Shown here in pieces: positions 36,686 to 45,011 of a DNA stretch of 64,000 nucleotides. The translations under genes and the position numbers were made by a program. Position 1 is the first letter of the stretch. Every line of letters begins with the position of its first letter. The notes beneath the pieces were generated by a model. That model was not told the origin of the DNA. It saw nothing but the letters and a program-made list of their open reading frames with translations, and did not search any database. The DNA is from an uncultured Alphaproteobacteria bacterium. Its GTDB lineage: Bacteria; Pseudomonadota; Alphaproteobacteria; HIMB59; GCA-002718135. The stretch covers positions 26,788 to 90,787 of the forward strand of contig CACONS010000002.1 in assembly GCA_902628645.1 (NCBI GenBank), given 5' to 3'.

Positions 36686-37705
36686 TTAACCCCAACATCT
36701 GTCCATACCTTCTTGGACACTGATTGACTCAACTCCGCTAGCAGCATTATCTGTAACTAAGTTTACGCCAGTGTTAAAGAAGTCAAGTCCTGGAGTGTTT
36801 TCAGGTTTTGAACCATCTTCAGCCCATGCTTTAATCGCTTCCACACCAAGTGAAGCCATTAGTAACGGGTACTGTTGAGATGTTGCACCAATAATACCTC
36901 TTTCAACATCCTTTACGCCAGGGCAACCTCCGTCTACTGAAGCAATAAGTACACTTCCATCATCTTTACCCATAGCTTTTAGTGCTTCGTAAGCGCCAAC
37001 TGCTGCAGGCTCGTTGATTGTGTAAACAACATTAATGTCTGGATCTCTTTGTAGACATTTTTCCATTGCTGTTCTTCCACCTTCTTCATTACCATTTGTA
37101 ACTTCGTTACAAATAATACGAGGATCATCTTCATCACCCCATCTTGAAACGTCTTTAACATCAATTCCAAAACCTGTTAAAAAACCTTGGTCTCTTAAAA
37201 CACCAACGGAAGGTTGGCTTTCATTTAAGTCAAGCATTGCAATTTTTGCATTAGCTACACCGTCAGCACCTAATTTTGCCGCAACCCATGCTCCACCTAA
37301 TTCACCTGCTTTGAAGTTATCAGTAGCAAATGTTGAATCTGCTGCAGTAATTGGTTCAAGTGGAGTATCTAGAGCTATTACTAGAAGACCGTTATCTTGA
37401 GCATTTTTTAATACTGGCACAATAGCTTTTGTATCAGATGCTGCAATTAATATACCTTTAGCGCCAGAAGCTATGCATGTTTCTACGGCTCTAACTTGAG
37501 TTTCATGGTCACCATCTACTTTACCAGCAAAGAATGATAATTTTATACCCAATTCATTTGCACGCGCTTCAGCACCTTCTTTCATTTTAACAAAGAAAGG
37601 GTTGATATCAGTTTTAGTAATCAAACAAGCTTCAGTAGCAACTGCTGCAACACTGAAGAATGAAACTGAAAATAAACTGATGATAAATAATTTGAATTTA
37701 TTCAT
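36686..37705 (-). CDS. CUT2 sugar-binding protein (FrcB-like)
   Basis: A 339-residue periplasmic receptor with signal peptide (about 1-24, VAAVATEA), then [18 protein letters not shown] (about 28-45) and [19 protein letters not shown] (about 83-101). The sequence resembles fructose/ribose-type PBP-4 proteins. GGAGG precedes the ATG by a few bases. It is the first gene of an operon continuing through permease, ATPase, both transketolase halves and the FGGY kinase, so its ligand is probably what that kinase pathway degrades. Confidence 0.92.
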   Translation of the reverse strand: MNKFKLFIISLFSVSFFSVAAVATEACLITKTDINPFFVKMKEGAEARANELGIKLSFFAGKVDGDHETQVRAVETCIASGAKGILIAASDTKAIVPVLKNAQDNGLLVIALDTPLEPITAADSTFATDNFKAGELGGAWVAAKLGADGVANAKIAMLDLNESQPSVGVLRDQGFLTGFGIDVKDVSRWGDEDDPRIICNEVTNGNEEGGRTAMEKCLQRDPDINVVYTINEPAAVGAYEALKAMGKDDGSVLIASVDGGCPGVKDVERGIIGATSQQYPLLMASLGVEAIKAWAEDGSKPENTPGLDFFNTGVNLVTDNAASGVESISVQEGMDRCWG

Positions 37706-37797
37706 TATTCCTCCAATTTTTAAAAAAAACTACAAGAACAAAATCTATAAATCAACAACTAATATTAGTAATTTTAATTAAATAACAAATTTTTAGC

Positions 37798-38823
37798 TTA
37801 ATTAATATCTACTGGCTTTGATATTAATTTTGTGACAGTTTTTAATTCAGCTTTTTTGCAATATTCAGGTATTTTTCCAGCTAAAATTAATTTTAAATCT
37901 TTAATTACAATGTCACCCATATTCTTAAACACAACATCTAATGCCCCAGCTCTGTGAGGAGAAAAGATTACATTTTTGAGTCTTCTCATTGGATCATTTT
38001 TTGGAAAAGGCTCCTTTGGAAAAACATCAATTGCTGCAAAAACATCTCTTTTTTTTAGGAATTTATATAGATCATCAAAATTTACCACTGCTGCTCTACT
38101 CATTATTAAAATTGTTGATGAGTCTTTAATTAAATTAAGATTTTTAAAATTAATCATTTGTTTATTAGATATTGTAGATGTAGCAAATACAAAAATAATA
38201 TCTGAGTTTTTTAATAGATTTTTTAAAGATACTGGATTAACATTTTTAGACCTAATATTAATATTAGGTATCCATGGATCATATGCTAGAATTTTATTTG
38301 CAAATGGTTTAATTACGGGGAGAGTTGCTTTTGCAAGATCGCCAAAACCTACAAATCCAAAGTTTTTATTTTTGATCAAAAAATTGTTCTGGCTTATTTC
38401 TCCACCATACTTTTCTTTTTTATTAATAAAATCATTATGAGCAATGTGAATACTCCTTGCGATAGATAGTAATAGTCCGAGTGACATTTCTGCAACAGGT
38501 TGAGCAAATACAGGAGATGTAGAAAGTACATATATATTTTTTTTAGAACAGTAATCATAATCCATATTATGCAAAAAATTACTTTCAACATTAAAAATTG
38601 CTTTTAAATTTTTCGCTTTTTTTAGTGTAGATAATTCAAGTGTTGGTTGACCAATTATAAATTTGGCATTTTCAATATTTTTTTCATAAAAATCTTTTTC
38701 TAAAATTTTACCTCTTTTAATTAATTTAAATTTTGAATTTAGATAATTTAATTTATCTTTTGAAAAAATTAGTTCCATTGTGCGTGGAAATGGATCTACT
38801 AAGATAATAGGTTTTATTTTCAC
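37798..38823 (-). CDS. D-isomer-specific 2-hydroxyacid dehydrogenase
   Basis: A 341-residue NAD(P)-dependent dehydrogenase. The Rossmann motif GFVGFGDLAKATLPV is at about 153-167. The catalytic Arg is in MSRAAVVN (about 238-245), Glu in PKEPFPKNDP (about 266-275) and His in SPHRAGAL (about 287-294). Members reduce or oxidise 2-keto/2-hydroxy acids, including hydroxypyruvate and glyoxylate. It lies 26 bases after iolD, so the two are likely co-transcribed. Confidence 0.85.
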   Translation of the reverse strand: MKIKPIILVDPFPRTMELIFSKDKLNYLNSKFKLIKRGKILEKDFYEKNIENAKFIIGQPTLELSTLKKAKNLKAIFNVESNFLHNMDYDYCSKKNIYVLSTSPVFAQPVAEMSLGLLLSIARSIHIAHNDFINKKEKYGGEISQNNFLIKNKNFGFVGFGDLAKATLPVIKPFANKILAYDPWIPNINIRSKNVNPVSLKNLLKNSDIIFVFATSTISNKQMINFKNLNLIKDSSTILIMSRAAVVNFDDLYKFLKKRDVFAAIDVFPKEPFPKNDPMRRLKNVIFSPHRAGALDVVFKNMGDIVIKDLKLILAGKIPEYCKKAELKTVTKLISKPVDIN

Positions 38824-38849
38824 AAAAAAATTTATTTGGTTTATTGATT

Positions 38850-40694
38850 TTAAACACCCTTACGTTGTTTAGTTTTTCCTTCTATAAATTCCTCGTACGC
38901 TTTTTTATTTTCATCAGTTGAATGAACTTCTAAGGTTGGGCTTTCCCAGAAAGCCGATCCTTCCAACCATTCGTATCCATGCGTAAGCATAGAAATCACA
39001 TAAGTTTTTTCTGATTCTTTTGCTCTTTTAAAGGCAGCTTCAAGCTCAGAAGTAGATTTTACTGTTTCACCATTAGCACCCATACTCTTTGCATGAGCTT
39101 CAAAATCAACAAATTGTACATTAGATGCTCTCGCTGATCTTAAATTACAAAGATATTCTTTACCGCCTTTAGCAAGTTGTAAACGATTTATAACCATGTG
39201 GCCTCCGTTATCACATACCACAATTATCAATTTTTTATCGTATATTACTGAACTATAAATATCACTATTTTGTAAGAGATATGATCCATCTCCTACAAAT
39301 ACAATTACATCTTGATTTGGTTTTGCCATTTTGATTCCAAGTGCTCCTGAAATTTCATAACCCATACAGCTAAATCCCCACTCAGTTTCAAACGTATTTA
39401 ATTCTTTTGGTTTCCATATTTGAACTACTTCACCTACTAATCCTCCAGCTGCAGTTACTACAATATCTGATGGATCTGAATTTCTATAAACTGCACCTAC
39501 AGCATGAGCATAGGATGGTAATTCTTGATTGGTTGGTCCACTCTCTTTAGTAACATATTTATCCCATTTATTTCTTTCCTGAATTGAACGCTGATACCAA
39601 ACATCTGGCGCTTTCCAGTCCCCTAAAGCTTTTGATAATTCTTGAAGACCAATTTTTGCATCACTCACAACAGGCGTTGCAAGGTGTTTAGTTGTATCAA
39701 ATCTTGAAGTATTTATTGATACTAGTTGAAAATTTTTATTTTCAAAATTAGTCCATGAGCCGGTTGTAAAATCACCTAACTTTGTTCCTACTGCTAGTGC
39801 TAAATCTGTATCAGTAGCAAGATTATTTGATGAACCTTCTCCTAAACACCCTATTGCACTTATATAATAAGGATCATCTTTATTCATGCATCCAATACCC
39901 ATCACAGTTGCTGTTACAGGAATATTATGTTTTTTTGCAAAAGCAGAAATTTCCTCTTCTGCTTCTGAATATAAAACACCTCCTCCAGAAATAATAATTG
40001 GTTGTTTAGAATTTTTTAATTTGTCAGCAGCCATTTGTATTTGATTTGGATCAGGATAAATTCTTCTTATTTGATGAATTTTTTCTTCAAAAAAAATTTC
40101 TGGATAATCATACGCTTCTCCCTGAACATCTTGAGACATAGATATTACAGCAGGACCACAATCAGCAGGATCTAACATCATATTAATTGCTTGGGGTAAT
40201 GATGTTAAAATTTGCTCAGGCCTAGTAATTCTATCAAAATATCTTGATACAGATTTAAAAGAATCATTTTGAGTTTCTGATGGATAGTTAAAATGCTCTA
40301 CTTGTTGTAAAACTGGATCTGGAAAACGACTAGAAAATGTATCACCTGGTAAAAGTAAAATTGGAAGTCTATTACTTAATGCTACTGCAGCTGCTGTAAC
40401 CATGTTAGTAGAACCAGGTCCTACAGATGAAGTAGCAACAAATATTTGTTTTCTTCTTTTTGCACGTGCATATGCAATTCCTGTTAGAGCCATATTTTGT
40501 TCATGATGACCCCTGTATCCTGGAAGTTCATTTTGATATTCTTCCATAGCTTGTCCAATACAAGCAACATTGCCGTGGCCATAAATACCAAAAGCACCTG
40601 GGAATAGTGGTTCTTTTTTTCCATTAATTAAAATTTTTTGCATGGTTAAATATTTAATTAATGCATGTGAGCATGATATTCTAACTGTCTTCAT
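38850..40694 (-). CDS. iolD: 3D-(3,5/4)-trihydroxycyclohexane-1,2-dione hydrolase IolD
   Basis: ThDP-dependent C-C hydrolase that opens the cyclitol ring in myo-inositol catabolism. The 614 residues match IolD length. The N-terminus has GIYGHGNVACIGQAM (about 36-50), GYRGHHEQNMALTGIAYA (activating Glu, about 58-75), SSVGPGSTNMVTAAAV (about 85-100) and QDVQGEAYDYP (about 187-197). The ThDP motif FVGDGSYLLQNSD is near 474-486, ending VVCDNGG. An AAGGAG site precedes the ATG. Other inositol genes (iolB, iolC, iolE) are not adjacent, but a Gfo/Idh and a TIM-barrel gene are in the same island. Generic acetolactate synthase is less likely given these motifs. Confidence 0.88.
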   Translation of the reverse strand: MKTVRISCSHALIKYLTMQKILINGKKEPLFPGAFGIYGHGNVACIGQAMEEYQNELPGYRGHHEQNMALTGIAYARAKRRKQIFVATSSVGPGSTNMVTAAAVALSNRLPILLLPGDTFSSRFPDPVLQQVEHFNYPSETQNDSFKSVSRYFDRITRPEQILTSLPQAINMMLDPADCGPAVISMSQDVQGEAYDYPEIFFEEKIHQIRRIYPDPNQIQMAADKLKNSKQPIIISGGGVLYSEAEEEISAFAKKHNIPVTATVMGIGCMNKDDPYYISAIGCLGEGSSNNLATDTDLALAVGTKLGDFTTGSWTNFENKNFQLVSINTSRFDTTKHLATPVVSDAKIGLQELSKALGDWKAPDVWYQRSIQERNKWDKYVTKESGPTNQELPSYAHAVGAVYRNSDPSDIVVTAAGGLVGEVVQIWKPKELNTFETEWGFSCMGYEISGALGIKMAKPNQDVIVFVGDGSYLLQNSDIYSSVIYDKKLIIVVCDNGGHMVINRLQLAKGGKEYLCNLRSARASNVQFVDFEAHAKSMGANGETVKSTSELEAAFKRAKESEKTYVISMLTHGYEWLEGSAFWESPTLEVHSTDENKKAYEEFIEGKTKQRKGV

Positions 40695-40792
40695 AGGCTC
40701 CTTTTCAAAAAAAATAGATATTATTATAATAAAAAAAAAATTAAAGAGTTAAACAATTTATTTTTCTAATATTTTAGAATATAAAATTATTC

Positions 40793-41758
40793 ATGAAAAT
40801 TGGGGTTGTTGGTGAAATTCATCCAAGTGGATATGAAATTTTTGACACAAATAATATAGAATACTTCGTAACAAATAATATCGAAGAAAAACATCTAATA
40901 GAAAAACTTAAAGATGTTGATGGAATAGTTGTGAGAACAGCAGAAATAAATAAAAATATTCTATCTCATGCAAAAAAACTAAAAATTGTAGCTAGACACG
41001 GAGTTGGTTATGACAATTTAGATATTGAATTTTTAAATAAAAATAAAATAGCAATGGCTATTACTGGAAGAGCAAATGCTGTCAGCGTTGCTGAACATGT
41101 TATGACAATGATGCTTTGCTTAACAAAAAATATTTTTGAATCGGATAAGTTAGTCAGATTAGGTAAATTTCAAGAAAAAAGCAATCTTCCTAACTACTTT
41201 GAATTGTACAATAAAAATATCTTAATACTTGGATTTGGCCGAATTGGAAAAGCTCTAGCAAAAAGATGTTTGGGGTTCGAGATGGAAGTTTATGTTCATG
41301 ATCCATTTCTTTCTGATCAAGAAATAAAAAATCTGAACTGTATTCCAATTAATAAAGAAGAAGGTTTTAAAATTTCAGATTATATCAGTATTCATTTACC
41401 TTTAAATACAGAAACTAAAAACTTAATATCTTTTGATCAATTTGAAAAATTTAAATCAAATTTAATTTTAATTAATACAGCTCGAGGAGGTATAATTAAC
41501 GAAGACGCCTTGTATGAAGCTTTAAAAAATAAAAAAATCTTTGGGGCTGGTGTAGATGTATTTGAAAAAGAACCTCCGATAGAACAACATAAACTTTTTT
41601 CATTGAATAATATTTTGTTAACCCCTCATAATGCTGCTTTAACACTAGAATGCAGAAAAAGAATGTCTGTAGAATCATGTGAGAATGTTTTTTACTTCTT
41701 AACTAAAAATAAAAATTTAAATAAAAGTAATATTATAAATCTAAATGTGCTTAGTTAA
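40793..41758 (+). CDS. D-isomer-specific 2-hydroxyacid dehydrogenase (SerA-like)
   Basis: A 321-residue dehydrogenase divergent from iolD. NAD motif GFGRIGKALAKRC (about 147-159), catalytic Arg in NTARGGIINEDAL (about 226-238), Glu in FEKEPPIEQ (about 257-265) and His in TPHNAALT (about 279-286) are complete. It has no ACT domain, so it is not a full phosphoglycerate dehydrogenase. Its C-terminus overlaps the Rieske-like gene end by four bases in convergent orientation. It is only distantly similar to the paralogue at 37798. Confidence 0.86.
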   Translation: MKIGVVGEIHPSGYEIFDTNNIEYFVTNNIEEKHLIEKLKDVDGIVVRTAEINKNILSHAKKLKIVARHGVGYDNLDIEFLNKNKIAMAITGRANAVSVAEHVMTMMLCLTKNIFESDKLVRLGKFQEKSNLPNYFELYNKNILILGFGRIGKALAKRCLGFEMEVYVHDPFLSDQEIKNLNCIPINKEEGFKISDYISIHLPLNTETKNLISFDQFEKFKSNLILINTARGGIINEDALYEALKNKKIFGAGVDVFEKEPPIEQHKLFSLNNILLTPHNAALTLECRKRMSVESCENVFYFLTKNKNLNKSNIINLNVLS

Positions 41759-42075
41759 ATATTAAGGTAAAGATTACCATCTTCTTCGTAGATATCAAAA
41801 ATTTTTAAACCATCCAATTCAGGAGCACTTATACAATCTCCTGAAACAATACTGTATGTATTTCCACAACCAACACATTCTAATTCTTCTTCTTCAATTT
41901 CAGCTTCACTTAAAGGTGCTTTCTCCTCGCAATTGCAATTACCCTGGGTACAAAAATATCCTGGCTCTAAATGATAAATTGCATAGTTGAGGTCGTCATG
42001 TTCAAAACTCTCCACAGTTCCAATTTCAATATCGTCAGTTTCACCAACCAATATTGGATCAATTTCATCATTCAT
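41755..42075 (-). CDS. Rieske-ferredoxin-like protein with an all-cysteine ligand set
   Basis: A 106-residue acidic soluble protein. The fold signature of small Rieske ferredoxins (MocE-like) is readable: AIYHLEPGYF, then C-N-C followed by EEKAPLSEAE, 17 residues on ECVGCGNTYSIVSGD, and DIYEEDGNLYLNI at the end. In Rieske proteins the ligands are CxH and CxxH; here they are Cys-47/Cys-49 and Cys-67/Cys-70, so both His positions are Cys. Two more Cys (42, 81) flank them. It may hold an all-Cys 2Fe-2S cluster, a mononuclear iron or zinc. It sits between a 2-hydroxyacid dehydrogenase and the lactate dehydrogenase operon, oriented with the latter. Confidence 0.7.
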   Translation of the reverse strand: MNDEIDPILVGETDDIEIGTVESFEHDDLNYAIYHLEPGYFCTQGNCNCEEKAPLSEAEIEEEELECVGCGNTYSIVSGDCISAPELDGLKIFDIYEEDGNLYLNI

Positions 42076-42135
42076 AAAAAAATTGTAAAATAAAATTGGA
42101 TTGGAATAAATATTTTTTTTAAGAAATTTGTTAAT

Positions 42136-43290
42136 TTATCTGAATTTTAAATTTTTTCTTGTTAGTTCTTTTACGTTAGAAACCCCCATTAATTTCATAT
42201 CTCTTTCAATTTCATTATGTAGATTAGACAAGCTTTTTTCTACACCTTTTTGACCTCCTGCTGCTAAAGCGTATAAGTACATTCTTCCACCAGAACAGGC
42301 TTTTGCACCAAGTGATAATGCTTTTAAAACATGTGTGCCTCTTCTGATACCTCCTTCACAAATTACATCTATTTTATCTCCAACTGCATCAACAATTTCA
42401 GCTAATTGATCAAATGGGGATCTTGAACCGTCTAATTGTCTACCTCCATGATTGGAAACCATTATAGCGGAGGCGCCTACATCAACAGCTTTTTTTGCAT
42501 CGTCTACGGACATCACTCCTTTGATAGCAAATTGACGTCCCCACTCTTTATTAATATTTTCTACATCCTTCCAGCTCATAGAATTATCAAGCATTTTTGT
42601 GAAGTAATCCCCTATAGTCGTCATTACTGTTGTACCTTCATTAATATGATCCTTTAAATTACTTAGCTCCCATTTTGGTTTTGTAAAATAATCTACTGCC
42701 CACTTTGGATGGAGCATAAAACTTAAAACACTATTGAGTTTTAATTTCATTGGAATAGTGAAACCCGTATACAAATCTCTTTCACGGTTTCCTCCAACAG
42801 CAGTATCTACAGTTACAGCCATTGCTTCAAAATTTGATTCTTTACATCTTTCAATAAGAGCTTTGTTCAGGCCTTTGTCTTTGTGAACATAGAGTTGAAA
42901 TAATTTTGGTGTTTTGACTAAATTTGATATTTCTTCAATACTGGCAGTCCCTAAAGAAGAAATTCCAAACATTGTTCCAAATTTTTCAGCTGCTTTTGCA
43001 ACTCCAATCTCACCTTCATGGTGAAATAACCTTTGCAGAGCAGTTGGTGCACAATACAAAGGCATATCTAACTTTTGTCCCATTACAGTAGTTGACATAT
43101 CAACCTTATCAACACCGCTTAATACGTTTGGAATTAAATCACATTGCTCGTAAGCATCTGTGTTTCTTTTATAGGTTATCTCATCATCAGCAGCACCATC
43201 AATGTAATGGAATATTGGACTGGGTAATCTTTTTTTTGCTAAATTTCTAAAATCTTTAACATTATGACAATTATTGATATTGCCAAACAT
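42136..43290 (-). CDS. lldD: FMN-dependent L-lactate dehydrogenase / alpha-hydroxyacid oxidase
   Basis: A 384-residue FMN TIM barrel. PIFHYIDGAADDE (about 25-37), the catalytic region AIKGVMSVDDAKKAVDVGA (about 253-271), SNHGGRQLDGSRSPFD (His/Arg, about 278-293) and the C-terminal phosphate-binding EGGIRRGTHVLKALSLGA (about 311-328) are present. It overlaps the FAH hydrolase stop by one base. In the L-fucose/L-rhamnose diketo-hydrolase pathways the hydrolase yields pyruvate and L-lactate, so this enzyme would oxidise the lactate. Other 2-hydroxyacids remain possible. Confidence 0.88.
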   Translation of the reverse strand: MFGNINNCHNVKDFRNLAKKRLPSPIFHYIDGAADDEITYKRNTDAYEQCDLIPNVLSGVDKVDMSTTVMGQKLDMPLYCAPTALQRLFHHEGEIGVAKAAEKFGTMFGISSLGTASIEEISNLVKTPKLFQLYVHKDKGLNKALIERCKESNFEAMAVTVDTAVGGNRERDLYTGFTIPMKLKLNSVLSFMLHPKWAVDYFTKPKWELSNLKDHINEGTTVMTTIGDYFTKMLDNSMSWKDVENINKEWGRQFAIKGVMSVDDAKKAVDVGASAIMVSNHGGRQLDGSRSPFDQLAEIVDAVGDKIDVICEGGIRRGTHVLKALSLGAKACSGGRMYLYALAAGGQKGVEKSLSNLHNEIERDMKLMGVSNVKELTRKNLKFR

Positions 43291-44138
43291 TACGCCTGAA
43301 TAGTTTTTTGAGTTTGCTCTCCTAGGCCTTCAATACCAAGTTTCATTACATCGCCTGCTTTTAAAAATACTTGTGGTTTCATTCCCATACCAACACCTGG
43401 CGGTGTTCCTGTAGATATGATGTCTCCAGGTTGTAATGACATAAATTGGCTTAAATAACTTATTAAAAAGTTTACTCCGTAAACCATTGTGCTTGTTGAC
43501 CCATCTTGCATTCTTTTACCATTTACATCCAGCCACATTTTTAAGTTTTGAGGATCTGGTACTTCATCAGTAGTAACCAAATATGGTCCAATTGGACCAA
43601 AGGTGTCACAAGACTTACCTTTAACCCATTGACCAGAATGTTCTATTTGAAATTCTCTTTCACTTAGATCATTGATAACACAGTAACCTGCAATATGTGA
43701 TTGTGATTCGTTCTCAGAAATATACTTTGCTTCTTTTCCAATAATAACACCAAGTTCAACTTCCCAGTCAGATTTTACTGATTTTTTTGGAATCTCTACA
43801 TTATCGTTTGGTCCAATAACGGCACTTGTTGCTTTTGCAAAAATAATTGGTTCAGGTGGAACTTTCTGACCTGTTTCTTCAGCATGATCAGAATAATTGA
43901 GGCCGATACAAATAAATTTTCCAATACTTTCTTTACAAACACAAGGTGCATATCCATCATTGTTTTCAACTAGAGGTAAAGATATAGGATCAATTTTTTT
44001 CACTTCATTTAATTTGCCAATAGTTACATTTTTATTATCCCAATCCTTAACTAGAGATGATACATCTCGAATATTTCCTTCTTGATCAAGTATTCCTGGT
44101 TTAACTTCATTTCCAATTCTGTATCTTAAAGTTTTCAT
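43290..44138 (-). CDS. Fumarylacetoacetate hydrolase family protein, candidate 2,4-diketo-3-deoxy-L-fuconate/rhamnonate hydrolase
   Basis: A 282-residue FAH-family enzyme from the ATG at 44138, which overlaps the SDR stop (TAATG); the ATG at 44150 is an alternative. Motifs are CIGLNYSDHAEETGQ (about 73-87), DWEVELGVIIGKEAK (Mg ligands, about 123-137) and DIISTGTPPGVGMGM (about 240-254). Flanked by a 2-keto-3-deoxyfuconate dehydrogenase-like SDR and L-lactate dehydrogenase, it best fits cleavage of a 2,4-diketo-3-deoxy sugar acid to pyruvate plus L-lactate. Confidence 0.86.
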   Translation of the reverse strand: MKTLRYRIGNEVKPGILDQEGNIRDVSSLVKDWDNKNVTIGKLNEVKKIDPISLPLVENNDGYAPCVCKESIGKFICIGLNYSDHAEETGQKVPPEPIIFAKATSAVIGPNDNVEIPKKSVKSDWEVELGVIIGKEAKYISENESQSHIAGYCVINDLSEREFQIEHSGQWVKGKSCDTFGPIGPYLVTTDEVPDPQNLKMWLDVNGKRMQDGSTSTMVYGVNFLISYLSQFMSLQPGDIISTGTPPGVGMGMKPQVFLKAGDVMKLGIEGLGEQTQKTIQA

Positions 44139-44875
44139 TATAAAGTCCATCCTCCATCAATTAAGTTAAGTGTTCCAGTAACAAAGTCTGATTCATCACT
44201 TGCTAAATAAGTTGCAAGCGATGCTATTTCTTCTGGTTGTGCTAATCTTCCCATTGCCTGTCTTGCTATAAAGTCTGATCTTGCTTTAACAGGATCATCG
44301 GCCATATTAACTCTACCTTCCCAAGAAGGTGTTTCAACAGTTCCTGGCAAAATAGCATTACAGCGAATTCCATCTTTAATGTGATCAATAGCTATAGCTT
44401 TTACAAATCCATTTAATGCTGCCTTTGTAGTTCCATAGATAAACCTATTAGGCACACCTTTAACATTAGATGCAGCAGAAGAAACAATAACAATATTACC
44501 TTTCTTTTCTTTCAACATTTTTGGCAAAAGATTGTAGGTCATTAAATATGCAGAAAATATATTAACATTGATTGATCGTGAAAATTCATCTTCATCACAA
44601 TCAAGAATTGTTCCGTGATGTACAAAACCTACTGCGTGAAATAAAACATCAATCTTATCTACAGAAGAACAAAAGGCCTCTACATCTTTTTTGTTTGTTG
44701 AATCCAATTTCATAGTTTGGATAACCTCATTATCTTTTTTTAAATCATTTAGTTTATCTTCATTAATATCAGTTGCTAAAACATTAGCCCCTTCATTTGC
44801 AAATTTAAGGGCGGTTGCTCTTCCAATACCTTGTGCAGCTGCAGTAACTAAAATATTTTTTTTATTTAATCTCAT
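44138..44875 (-). CDS. SDR oxidoreductase, candidate 2-keto-3-deoxy-L-fuconate (or -rhamnonate) dehydrogenase
   Basis: A 245-residue classical short-chain dehydrogenase. Cofactor motif TAAAQGIGRATALKFANEGA (about 11-30), Asp-36 of the NAD-binding DINEDK, catalytic Ser in VSSAASNVKG (about 135-144), YGTTKAAL (Tyr/Lys, about 150-157) and IRCNAILPGTVETPS (about 172-186) are visible. The unusual AAAQGIGRA and GTVETPSW blocks recall 2-keto-3-deoxy-L-fuconate dehydrogenases. It is the first gene of the three-gene operon ending in lldD. The earlier pathway enzymes are not in the window. Confidence 0.84.
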   Translation of the reverse strand: MRLNKKNILVTAAAQGIGRATALKFANEGANVLATDINEDKLNDLKKDNEVIQTMKLDSTNKKDVEAFCSSVDKIDVLFHAVGFVHHGTILDCDEDEFSRSINVNIFSAYLMTYNLLPKMLKEKKGNIVIVSSAASNVKGVPNRFIYGTTKAALNGFVKAIAIDHIKDGIRCNAILPGTVETPSWEGRVNMADDPVKARSDFIARQAMGRLAQPEEIASLATYLASDESDFVTGTLNLIDGGWTL

Positions 44876-45011
44876 ATGTTAGCACAATATGTCTTTTTTT
44901 AGCATTAACAGACTTTATTTTGAATTCAATAAATAAAGAGGCTCATAATATTAGTCATTTATAAAATATATCAATTTTAAATTAATTAATAATAATTTAT
45001 TAGATACTAAT
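44876..45011. promoter_or_regulatory. Divergent promoter region between the SDR operon and galE
   Basis: A 136-base AT-rich spacer serving genes on both strands. No clear operator or -35/-10 pair can be named by eye. Confidence 0.35.

Noticed and set aside
37035..37400. Open frame of 121 codons antisense to a binding-protein gene
   Set aside because: The minus-strand binding protein is unmistakable; the antisense frame is Ser/Pro-rich in the way complementary shadows usually are.
37976..38440. Open frame of 154 codons antisense to the 2-hydroxyacid dehydrogenase
   Set aside because: The sense gene has all catalytic residues; the antisense frame has no start signal or recognisable motif.
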